Positions 51,801 through 58,822 of a stretch of DNA of 64,000 nt are shown piece by piece. Origin of the DNA: Actinomadura syzygii (lineage in GTDB: Bacteria > Actinomycetota > Actinomycetes > Streptosporangiales > Streptosporangiaceae). The stretch is from NCBI RefSeq assembly GCF_008085905.1, contig NZ_VSFF01000009.1:489532-553531 (forward strand), in the 5' to 3' direction. How positions within the stretch are numbered: position 1 is the stretch's first letter; every line of letters starts with the position of its first letter. Position numbers and translations under genes: made by a program. The notes beneath the pieces are model-generated. The model was not told the origin of the DNA. It ran no database searches and saw only the letters and a program-made list of their open reading frames with translations.

Positions 51801-53067
51801 CGAACCCGGTCGGACCGGTCGCGCCTTCTGGACCCGTGGGGCCGGTCGCGCCCTCCAGGCCGGCCGGGCCCGTCGGACCCGTCGCCCCCTCCGAACCCTC
51901 GGCACCCGTCGGACCCGTGGGACCGGTGACGCCCAATCCAGCCGGGCCGGTCGGGCCGGTGGCACCGCCGATCCCCTCGGCACCGGTCGGGCCAGTGGGA
52001 CCGGTGGCTCCTTCCGAGCCGGTCGGGCCTGTAGGGCCTTCCGGACCGGTGGCTCCGTCCAGACCGTCCGCACCTGTCGGGCCCGTCGCACCGGTCGGAC
52101 CGGTCGCGCCCTCCAGGCCAGTCGGGCCCGTCGGACCCGTCGCCCCCTCCAGACCCTCGGCACCCGTCGGACCAGTCGGGCCCGTCGGACCGGTTGTGCC
52201 GATACCGGTTGGGCCAGTCGGGCCGGTGGGACCGGTCGCCCCGTCGATGCCGTCAACACCGTCCATGCCGTCCATGCCTGACGGACCCGTCGCACCGTCC
52301 ACGCCGTCCATGCCATCCATGCCGTCCGCGCCCGGAAGGCCCGTGGGGCCGGTAGGGCCGGTAGGGCCGGTCGGGCCTGTGGTGCCTGCGCCGCCTGGGC
52401 CTGTCGGCCCCGTCGGACCTGTCGTGCCTGGACCGGCCGGGCCCGTGGGACCTGTCGCACCGTCCATACCGTCCGAGCCTGCCGGTCCGGTCGCACCCTC
52501 CGCGCCAGTCGGCCCCGTCGGACCAGTCGGACCCATGCCTGTCGGACCTGTCGGACCCGTTGGGCCCGTAGTCCCCATACCCGTCGGGCCCGTCGCACCG
52601 TCTGCGCCTGGCGGGCCGGTGGGTCCGGTCGCGCCGTCCATGCCGTCTGCGCCCGTCGGTCCAGTAGGGCCGGTCGTACCGATGCCGGTCGGGCCAGTTG
52701 GACCCGTCGCGCCGTCCATGCCATCAGCGCCCGCTGGGCCGGTCGGGCCGGTGGTCCCCGCCGGGCCCGTTGGGCCCGTTGCGCCGTTCTCGCCCTCCGG
52801 GCCGGTGGGACCCGTCGGCCCGGTCGGGCCGGTGGGGCCGTGCTTGCACCATTTGCCTTTGTGGCAGCATTTGCCCTCTTGGCAGCACTGCTTCTTGTGC
52901 TTTCCGCAGGCGATCTCGTCCGTGGTCAGCCGCCGGTCCTGCGCCTTCTCGTCGCTGACGAGTTTTCGCGGGTCATCGGCTGTCGAGGCGGAGGCGCGAC
53001 CGGTCGCCAGCGGCTGCACCATGGCGGCCGAGACGAAGGCACTCATGATCAGGGCCTTTTTGACCAT
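48850..53067 (-). CDS. giant secreted collagen-like protein
   Basis: The product has 1,405 residues. A signal peptide (KKALIMSAFVSAAMVQPLA...ASAS) ends near residue 28. A short acidic/basic region leads to a Cys-rich patch with six Cys at residues 54-74 (CGKHKKQCCQEGKCC). From about 77 to 1320 runs an almost pure Gly-X-Y repeat, mostly GPTGPTG, GAEGATGPTG and GFGATGPTG, about 415 triplets. The last 85 residues (CPAGYTVTGGGATMGN... YAICMRMT) are a small Cys-containing beta domain. It probably forms a trimeric extracellular or spore/cell surface filament, with Cys locking the trimer. ATG 53067 is the likely start; an upstream ATG at 53097 is open. Confidence 0.9.
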   Translation of the reverse strand: MVKKALIMSAFVSAAMVQPLATGRASASTADDPRKLVSDEKAQDRRLTTDEIACGKHKKQCCQEGKCCHKGKWCKHGPTGPTGPTGPTGPEGENGATGPTGPAGTTGPTGPAGADGMDGATGPTGPTGIGTTGPTGPTGADGMDGATGPTGPPGADGATGPTGMGTTGPTGPTGPTGMGPTGPTGPTGAEGATGPAGSDGMDGATGPTGPAGPGTTGPTGPTGPGGAGTTGPTGPTGPTGPTGLPGADGMDGMDGVDGATGPSGMDGMDGVDGIDGATGPTGPTGPTGIGTTGPTGPTGPTGAEGLEGATGPTGPTGLEGATGPTGATGPTGADGLDGATGPEGPTGPTGSEGATGPTGPTGAEGIGGATGPTGPAGLGVTGPTGPTGAEGSEGATGPTGPAGLEGATGPTGPEGATGPTGFGATGPTGPAGPTGIGATGPTGPTGVEGATGPTGENGATGPTGPTGLGTTGPTGPTGAEGATGPAGVEGATGPTGPAGTEGATGPTGPTGLGTTGPTGPTGAEGATGPTGAEGPTGPTGLEGATGPTGAEGATGPTGAEGATGPTGAEGIGGPTGPTGPSGLGATGPTGPTGPTGAEGLEGATGPTGPEGATGPTGFGATGPTGPAGVEGATGPTGPAGLEGATGPTGPEGATGPTGAEGTPGPTGATGPTGVAGATGPTGVEGPTGPTGAEGLAGATGPTGPEGVTGPTGVEGAIGPTGAVGATGPTGAEGATGPTGVEGPTGPTGPTGPEGATGPTGAEGATGPTGVEGPTGPTGFGATGPTGPTGAEGLAGATGPTGPEGATGPTGAEGATGPTGAEGATGPTGAEGATGPTGVEGATGPTGVEGPTGPTGVEGPTGPTGFGATGPTGPTGPEGVTGPTGAEGATGPTGAEGATGPTGAEGATGPTGVEGPTGPTGFGVTGPTGPTGAEGLAGATGPTGPAGLEGATGPTGPEGVTGPTGAEGATGPTGAEGATGPTGFGATGPTGPTGPTGVEGATGPTGVEGPTGPTGLGATGPTGPTGFGATGPTGATGPTGVEGPTGPTGLEGATGPTGPTGVGATGPTGPTGVGATGPTGPAGVDGATGPTGAEGPTGPTGFGATGPTGPTGAEGATGPAGAEGATGPTGPTGLGATGPTGPAGVEGATGPTGAEGPTGPTGIGATGPTGPTGVEGATGATGPTGLVGATGPTGPTGVTGPTGVEGATGPTGVAGATGPTGVAGATGPTGVAGATGPAGAVGATGPTGPTGLGATGPTGAAGAAGATGPAGATGPTGPTGLGATGPTGPTGIAGATGPAGATGPTGSGSTGPTGPTGPTGPASQGVTQTVRVSALVNIPAGNLAIQGTAYCPAGYTVTGGGATMGNTNDGTLASTEPFPNVQAWNAWGRSSSATTMTVYAICMRMT
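49108..52839. repeat. 3.7-kb collagen-coding tandem repeat tract
   Basis: Short GC-rich units, commonly 9-27 bp multiples coding GATGPTG, are repeated along the whole tract. Because stop codons are absent from the repeated units, several frames on both strands are open for more than 1 kb. Copy-number instability is expected. Confidence 0.9.
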
Positions 53068-53608
53068 GCGCCTTCGTTGCAGGAACAAGCACAACACGCG
53101 GTGACTCCCTCGTGATCACCGGCACGCCCAATGACGTCTTCGGCGCGCCCCAACCTGCGATGAGCGCTCCAGGCAAGAGCCGCCTACCGCGTGCGGCAAA
53201 GACCGGAACTAGGGCCGGACGTTCCCTCAGCCCGATCACACATGAGGACGCGCATCCTCTTTTGCCGCGCGTTTGCGTGTATTATTGGAGTGCATTTAAA
53301 AAGCCAACGTGCACATGATCAAGAGCGTAGATATAGATGGCCACTTGATCAGCTATGCCCAGGCCAACCGCCCCCGCCGGGTGCGGATTTGGCATTTACC
53401 TACTTAGGACGTGTTTCGTTGCAACACCCGCATCGGACGGGACATGTCGAAGATCCGGCCATCACTCTTATTCATCCCTGAACATAGGGATGCAGGGTGA
53501 GTGCGAGGAACGTCCGATATCCGCCCGCCGTATTCGCCGTTGATTTCACGATGGTGACCGAATTGCGCAGGCGAACGGAGAGTGCCGTCCGGCCGTCTCA
53601 GGACCGGG
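53068..53608. other. gene-free AT-richer region upstream of the collagen-like gene
   Basis: These 541 bases have no supported gene and are clearly less GC-rich than the surroundings around 53270-53350 (TGTATTATTGG, CATTTAAAAAGCC). TGATCAAG (53316-53323) and CTTGATCA (53344-53351) form a perfect 8-bp inverted repeat, and GTGCA/TGCAC lie at 53290 and 53310. It likely carries promoters of the collagen-like gene and flanking signals. Confidence 0.5.
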
Positions 53609-55348
53609 TCACTTTGTGCGGCGCCAGGCCACCCAGCCGCCCGCGCCCGGCAAGCGTGCCGAGACGACGTGCCAGTTCGGCGGGGCGGCGGGCCAACTGT
53701 GCGTCATCACCGTGCCCTTGGCCCATGGGACGACGACGAGCGTCAAGTCCCTCGGAAGCGCGAAGCGTCCAGAGCTGTCGATCGGGACGAGCCCATGACG
53801 AGACTGAAACGCCTGCAACACCCAGATCCGCCAATCGAGCCCAGGGAAGTTCACCCCGACCTTGTCACCGGGCCGAAGTTCTTCCTTCAGGCTGGCGGCG
53901 ACTGAGTATCGGTGGTCCCAGGGGTTCACGATGTGGTTGGTGGCGGCCACCGCGGCGGCCACATTGAGGGCGGCGATCATTCCAGCCGTGGCCATGATGG
54001 CGCGCCCGCCACCGTAGGCGATCAGCGCGGCGGCTCCGACGAGGAGCAGCAAGGCGGCGATGGTGGCGGGCCACAGTCGGAATGCGTCCCATTTCCAGGT
54101 GAGGAAGCCAGTCTCGGCGAAGTCAGTAGAAAGGAAGAAGCCCCTGGTAAGGCGGCTCCCTGCGCTCAGCCAGACGATGGCTCCGGCGGCCAGGGTGACC
54201 GCCGTGGTGATGGGCGCGGCCTGGAGCGCGGTGACGACCGGTGCGCGCACCGCAAGGACGGCGGCGGCCATGAAGAGGATCGGCACCAGGCAGGTCAGGT
54301 ACCGGCCGTAGACGAAATTGGAAACGGTGTTCTCGTCCGGCGTGGCGGCAGAAGTGGCGAATGCGAGACCGGCCGTGCAGATGAGGGTCAGCGCCGCCGT
54401 TACGCGGGTGCCGAAAGGCGCGTGGTCGCGCACCGTGACGATGACAAGGGCTACGAGCCCCAGTCCGGCGATGCCCCAGGTCGAGACGATCAGGTACCAC
54501 AGTTTCCCGGCGGTGAGCGACAGCGTCCATCCCAGTCCGGAAAGGCTGGTGAGCCGGTCGACCAGCAGACCGTCCAACGCATATGCGCCTCGGGGGTAGA
54601 GCTGCGAGCGCACCCAGTCGTTGAGCTGAATCCCCACGATGGTGGTCGCGACGAGCAACCACGCCATGACGGTGACACCGCGACGGTCGGCCCAGCGCCG
54701 CCACCACGCCACGCCCAGCAGGCCCGCGAACGCGACGACGAAGATGAAGCCGCGAACATGGATCCAGGAAAGGTAAGCGGCGAGCACGCTGGCGAGCACG
54801 CCGGGCGTCTGCTTCTGGGACGTGAGCCAGGAATGCACCGCCAGCAGCCAGGCCAGCACGATCACCGGCAATACCGCATCGGTCAGCGCGAACTGGCTGT
54901 AATGGACGTTCGACGGCACCAACGCGGCCAAAGTCGCGGCGACGTAGGCGGGAACCTGGGCCATTCCAACGCGACGGAGTGCGAGGTAGGCCAGCGGCAG
55001 CACCGCCGAACTCAGCAACGCGTTGATCACCAGGACGATGTGATACACCGTCGCGGGATTGTCGCTGAGCCAGCTCGCCGGGGTCAGGAGCAGCGAATAG
55101 CCGCTGTAATACAGTGGCCGCCCGGTGAGGTCGCCGACCGCTCCCCCGGCGAACAACCGTCCGCCCAGCAGATATCCGACCTCGTCGGGAACGTACAGCG
55201 GGACGTTCCGTCCGCTGCCGAGCGCCACCCGCAGCAACACCTGCGAAAGCCAGCCCGCGCCGAGCAACAACGGCCACAGGGGAAGCTGATTCGCCGCCCT
55301 TACCTGCGTCCGGACCCGTTCACGGAGCGCGACGTCGACGCCAAGCAT
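53609..55348 (-). CDS. GT-C-like polytopic glycosyltransferase (PMT/ArnT-like)
   Basis: The product has 579 residues with about 12 TM helices and a short soluble C-terminus (residues 480-579). An acidic pair near the N-terminus (PDEVGYLLGG, VPLYVPDE) resembles the catalytic Asp/Glu loop of GT-C polyprenyl-phosphate-dependent enzymes, and SQFALTDAVLP resembles a second conserved loop. It probably transfers a sugar from a lipid carrier to an extracytoplasmic acceptor. The collagen-like gene next door is a speculative acceptor. ATG 55348 is the internal Met (55381 is also open). Confidence 0.65.
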   Translation of the reverse strand: MLGVDVALRERVRTQVRAANQLPLWPLLLGAGWLSQVLLRVALGSGRNVPLYVPDEVGYLLGGRLFAGGAVGDLTGRPLYYSGYSLLLTPASWLSDNPATVYHIVLVINALLSSAVLPLAYLALRRVGMAQVPAYVAATLAALVPSNVHYSQFALTDAVLPVIVLAWLLAVHSWLTSQKQTPGVLASVLAAYLSWIHVRGFIFVVAFAGLLGVAWWRRWADRRGVTVMAWLLVATTIVGIQLNDWVRSQLYPRGAYALDGLLVDRLTSLSGLGWTLSLTAGKLWYLIVSTWGIAGLGLVALVIVTVRDHAPFGTRVTAALTLICTAGLAFATSAATPDENTVSNFVYGRYLTCLVPILFMAAAVLAVRAPVVTALQAAPITTAVTLAAGAIVWLSAGSRLTRGFFLSTDFAETGFLTWKWDAFRLWPATIAALLLLVGAAALIAYGGGRAIMATAGMIAALNVAAAVAATNHIVNPWDHRYSVAASLKEELRPGDKVGVNFPGLDWRIWVLQAFQSRHGLVPIDSSGRFALPRDLTLVVVPWAKGTVMTHSWPAAPPNWHVVSARLPGAGGWVAWRRTK

Positions 55349-55640
55349 GACCGACCTTCCCCAAGGTCTCGCCGCAGCCAACGTCCGCTACCGGGCTATC
55401 TTCCGCACATTCCACGGGCCCATCGACTGCGATCCATTTTGTGGGGCCAAACCCCCAAAGCCACATTTTGCAGCTCGCAAGGCACCGTACCGAGGACACG
55501 GGAATCCACAGCCCTCACCAAGTCGCCATTGGCGAAACACATAGGCAACCTTCGCCTAAAGTAAACCCGACCCCACGGACCCGGCCATTACCAGGATCAC
55601 CTCCGCGACCAAGACGGGGGTGCAGGGTCGGGCAGGCCAC

Positions 55641-55883
55641 TCATCGGCTCAGGAAGCGCTCGGCGACGGCCAAGGGGTCGACGTCGCCCGGCTGGAACAC
55701 CTGCCGCACCTTCCCGAAGCTGTGGCCGCGCCACCAGTTCGGCCAACCGGGCACAGCGTAGAAAGCGCCCACGACCGGCCCGTCCCGCTCAGCGATGACG
55801 TACACCCCGTCACACTTCCCGCCATAGACCTCGTATCCGTCTGGTGTGCTCGCGAGGCCAGTTCCCGTCGCGTCACCGGTCAT
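55641..55883 (-). CDS. small protein downstream of XRE regulator, unknown function
   Basis: The product has 80 residues with no TM helix. YEVYGGKCDGVYVIAERDGPVVGAF and PGWPNWWRGHSFGKVRQVF are aromatic-rich. The ATG overlaps the end of the preceding small gene by 11 bases. No family recognised. The arrangement with an upstream XRE regulator is common in actinomycetes. Confidence 0.6.
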   Translation of the reverse strand: MTGDATGTGLASTPDGYEVYGGKCDGVYVIAERDGPVVGAFYAVPGWPNWWRGHSFGKVRQVFQPGDVDPLAVAERFLSR

Positions 55884-56094
55884 TGCGGATGACCTCCCGG
55901 ATCTTCTCGGCGAGCCCCTCGGGCGTGTCAGCCGAGACGTCCGCGACGCCGCTGAGCTCTTCCCGGGTGAGCGGCCCGCGGGTCGCCCACCATTTGCCGG
56001 TGTCGGTCCAGATGATGGACCAGGCGGGGAACTCGGCCTTGAGCTGGGCTTTGGCGGTCTCCGCGTCGGGGTGTCCCACTGTAATCGCAGTCAT
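55873..56094 (-). CDS. small protein between XRE regulator and second small gene, unknown function
   Basis: The product has 73 residues. AKAQLKAEFPAWSIIWTDTGKW and ADTPEGLAEKIREVIRNDR suggest a small alpha/beta protein. It overlaps the following gene by 11 bases and lies 60 bases after the XRE gene. No toxin or antitoxin motif is recognisable. Confidence 0.6.
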   Translation of the reverse strand: MTAITVGHPDAETAKAQLKAEFPAWSIIWTDTGKWWATRGPLTREELSGVADVSADTPEGLAEKIREVIRNDR

Positions 56095-56127
56095 GTTCCC
56101 AGCGTGCCGTGGCGAGCACGCTCCGAA

Positions 56128-56146
56128 GTTTCACGGTCGGTGAAAC
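56128..56146. promoter_or_regulatory. dyad between XRE gene and small ORF
   Basis: GTTTCAC-GGTCG-GTGAAAC is a perfect 7-bp inverted repeat. CCCTG-GAATT-CAGGG (56146-56160) follows directly. They could be an operator for the small operon or a terminator of the XRE gene. Confidence 0.5.
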
Positions 56147-56154
56147 CCTGGAAT

Positions 56155-57357
56155 TCAGGGGATGCCCAGCCACGACGCGAACCCGCTCAGGCTTTTCGGC
56201 CGCCGCCGCTCCAGGTCGGTCAGCATCCGTACCGTCTCACGGACCTGCGGGTGATGGCGGGTCTGCTGCGGTGCGGCCTGCCGCGCGGCGTACAGGGTCT
56301 CCAGCGCCCTGGCCCGGTTGCCGTGGTAGAGCCAGCCGCGCGCGAGGTCGATGTAGTAGTGGCCGAGCCGGACCGGCGCGACGGTCGGCGGTAGCCGGAT
56401 CCGCGCGGCGCGCTTCACGGCCTCGGTGCCGTCGTACATCTCGACGGCCACTCCGACCTCGTGAATCGCGACGTTGCTCGGCCCGAACTCCAGCCCGTAA
56501 TGATTGGCGTCGGCATCGAGCAGGCGGGCCGCGTCCCGGGCCTCGGCGATGTGCAGCCACGCCTCCCCCGCGTTCGGCTTCCTCGCCGCGAAGATCGCCG
56601 AGCGGAGGTGCGTCGCGCCGTACACGCTCAGCGTCGCCGGGTCCATGCGCCCGACGTCCTCACCGAGGTCGTGCCTGATCCGATTCAGCAGCCGCGCGCC
56701 ACGCTCGTACGATGCGCTCACCAGGAACAAGGTTGAGCGCTGCCACTGCGTACGGGCCACCCGCAGCGGATCGTCGGACTGCCGTGCCGCCCATTCCACC
56801 CGCTCCATCGCCAAGCTCCGAAGGTCGAAGTACCCGAGCGTGTAGGCGATCGCGGTCACGCCCGTGTACGCCTCGGACAGCAGCGCGAACAGCGCCGCCC
56901 TGTCCGCGGACGGAGCCTCGTGCACGGCGGTGGTCAGCTCCTCCAGCAGACCGGGCAGCATCTCACCGAGCCGCCCGTAGTAGGCGTCTCGGCCGAGCTT
57001 GGACGCGCGCTGGACGTCTGCTCGCAGCGCGGCGACCGGCCTGGGGCGCACGTCCTCGTCCGGCAGGTCCCAGCCGAGGAGAGCGCGCCGGAGTCCGGGG
57101 ATCGCGGCGTGTACGAGGTCCTCGCGGGGCGTGCCGTCGTGGTAGGGCTGCCCGGTCAGCTCGCCGACCTCCACGCGCAGGGCCCGCGCCGCGCCCGCGA
57201 TGAGCGCCTGCGAGGCGGGCTTGTGCCCGCGCTCGACCTGGGCGATAAGGCTCTTGGAACAGGGGACGCGCTCGGCGAGCTGCTGCTGAGTCAGGCCGCG
57301 CAGTTTCCGCGTGCGGGCGAGACGGGGGCCAACGCCTTCTGAGGTGTCCTCACGCAC
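56155..57357 (-). CDS. XRE-family regulator with TPR-like C-terminal domain
   Basis: The product has 400 residues. HTH: LARTRKLRGLTQQQLAERVPCSKSLIAQVERGHK (residues 12-47 region). The remaining 330 residues are helical, TPR-like, with HIAEARDAARLLD and ALETLYAARQAAPQQ, as in the actinomycete XRE regulators that precede small DUF genes. Start GTG 57357 lies 10 bases after AGGAGG. A nested dyad covers its promoter (57358-57409). Confidence 0.88.
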   Translation of the reverse strand: MREDTSEGVGPRLARTRKLRGLTQQQLAERVPCSKSLIAQVERGHKPASQALIAGAARALRVEVGELTGQPYHDGTPREDLVHAAIPGLRRALLGWDLPDEDVRPRPVAALRADVQRASKLGRDAYYGRLGEMLPGLLEELTTAVHEAPSADRAALFALLSEAYTGVTAIAYTLGYFDLRSLAMERVEWAARQSDDPLRVARTQWQRSTLFLVSASYERGARLLNRIRHDLGEDVGRMDPATLSVYGATHLRSAIFAARKPNAGEAWLHIAEARDAARLLDADANHYGLEFGPSNVAIHEVGVAVEMYDGTEAVKRAARIRLPPTVAPVRLGHYYIDLARGWLYHGNRARALETLYAARQAAPQQTRHHPQVRETVRMLTDLERRRPKSLSGFASWLGIP

Positions 57358-57409
57358 AGGCCCTGCACCTCCTGGGACCTCGACGCTCCCAGGCTATGGC
57401 GCAGGGCCT
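57358..57409. promoter_or_regulatory. nested dyads at the XRE gene start
   Basis: AGGCCCTGC at 57358-57366 pairs with GCAGGGCCT at 57401-57409, and within it CCTGGGA at 57371-57377 pairs with TCCCAGG at 57387-57393. The outer dyad begins immediately before the GTG and includes the ribosome binding site. It is likely autoregulatory, at DNA or RNA level. Confidence 0.55.
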
Positions 57410-57484
57410 TCATCCGTCAGGGCTCCGCGTCCATCGCAGGCCAGTGAATGCGCGGGTCAGTGAATGCGCGGATCAGGGTGTTGG

Positions 57485-58822
57485 TCAGCCTTTGATCAGG
57501 GTTGCCAGAAGCTCTACATGCTGGGTCATGGGGAAGGCGTCGAAGGCTCGGAGGGTTTCCAGGGTCCAGCCGCGGTCGCTGAAGTAGGAGAGGTCGCGGG
57601 CCAGGGTGGCGGGGTCGCAGGAGACGTAGGCGATCTTGCGGCCGGCGAGGCGGGTGATGTGGTCGACGACCTCGCGGCCGGCGCCCGCGCGCGGGGGGTC
57701 GAGGACGACGACGTCCGCTCGGCGGACGCGCTCCCCGCGGTGGTGGGTGCCGGTCCGCTTGTTCTGCGAGCGCGACGTCCCGTCCGCGCGGCCGAACTCC
57801 AGATCGGCGACGACCTCCTCGACCGGGCCGCGCTCGATCGACACGTTCGGCAGGTCGCGCAGGTTGAAGCGGGCGTCCCGGACGGCCTGGCCGTCGGACT
57901 CGATCCCGACGACGAGGCCGTCGCGGCCGACCCGGTCGGCGAGGACGCCCGCGAACAGGCCGACGCCGCAGTACAGGTCGAGGGCGATGTCGCCGGGCTT
58001 CGGTTCGAGCGCGTCGAGGACGGCGTCGGCCAGGAGCCGCGCGGCACCCGGGTGGACCTGCCAGAAGCCGCTGCCGCTGACCTGGTACAGCCGTCCGCCG
58101 ACCTCCTCGCGGACGTACGGGAGCGCGGCGCCCGGCTCGGGCTTGCCGCGGACGAGCCGGACCGGCACGTCCAGCCGCGGCACCCGGATCTTGCGGCGGT
58201 CGCGGCCGCGCAGCACGACCAGGCGGTCGCCGGTCGTCGCGGACACGATGCCCTCGACGCCGGAGGCGCCCGGCCAGCGCTTGCGCTCGATGCCCATCAG
58301 CTCGACGCCGGGGTGCGCGATCAGGCACTCGTCGATCGGCTCGATGTCGTGCGAGCGGTGCCGCCGCAGCCCGACGGCCCCGGACGACACGGCGAACTGC
58401 ACGCGGGTGCGCCAGCCGAGGCCGGGCGGCGGCACGACGTCGCCGTCGACCGGGTACGGGACCTCCTCGACGGTGACCGTCCGGGTGATCCCGGCGAGGC
58501 GCTGGAGCTGCTCCTCGACGACGGCGGCCTTCAGGGCGCGCTGCGCGGGGAGGGAGGCGTGCTGCCAGTCGCAGCCGCCGCAGCGGCCGGGACCGGCGAA
58601 CGGGCAGGGCGGCTCAACCCGGTCGGGGGACGCTTCGAGGATCTCCACGGCGTCGGCGCGAAGGAAGTTCCGGGCGCTCTCGGTGACGCGGGCTCGGACC
58701 CGCTCGCCGGGCAGCGCGTGCCGGACGAAGACGACCCGTCCCTCGTGCCGGGCGACGCAGAAACCACCGTTCGCGACGTTGCCGACCTGCAGTTCAAGGA
58801 CGTCGGGCTCCACATCAGTCAC
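57485..58822 (-). CDS. TrmA/RlmD-type m5U RNA methyltransferase
   Basis: The product has 445 residues. An N-terminal TRAM-like domain is followed by Fe-S ligands in CPFAGPGRCGGCDWQH plus Cys of DECLIAHP. The catalytic half has SGFWQVHPG, the SAM loop DLYCGVGLFAG, DPPRAGAG and the nucleophile Cys in VSCDPATLARD. It methylates uridine in rRNA or tRNA; target not clear. GTG 58822 overlaps the permease stop by 8 bases. A GTG at 58843 is also open. Confidence 0.9.
   Translation of the reverse strand: MTDVEPDVLELQVGNVANGGFCVARHEGRVVFVRHALPGERVRARVTESARNFLRADAVEILEASPDRVEPPCPFAGPGRCGGCDWQHASLPAQRALKAAVVEEQLQRLAGITRTVTVEEVPYPVDGDVVPPPGLGWRTRVQFAVSSGAVGLRRHRSHDIEPIDECLIAHPGVELMGIERKRWPGASGVEGIVSATTGDRLVVLRGRDRRKIRVPRLDVPVRLVRGKPEPGAALPYVREEVGGRLYQVSGSGFWQVHPGAARLLADAVLDALEPKPGDIALDLYCGVGLFAGVLADRVGRDGLVVGIESDGQAVRDARFNLRDLPNVSIERGPVEEVVADLEFGRADGTSRSQNKRTGTHHRGERVRRADVVVLDPPRAGAGREVVDHITRLAGRKIAYVSCDPATLARDLSYFSDRGWTLETLRAFDAFPMTQHVELLATLIKG

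Noticed and set aside
49108..52839. CRISPR-like repeat array
   Set aside because: Repeats are contiguous coding units in multiples of 9 bases with no unique spacers, no leader and no cas genes.
49028..53104. 1,358-codon + strand ORF opposite the collagen-like gene
   Set aside because: Its repeat VGPVAPS is simply the complement frame of the GPTGATG-coding repeats; it has no signal peptide, no ribosome site and no independent domain. The minus strand has a signal peptide, Cys patch and C-terminal domain.
55641..56094. Toxin-antitoxin pair
   Set aside because: The two small overlapping genes have no recognisable toxin or antitoxin fold and follow a regulator typical of non-TA actinomycete loci.
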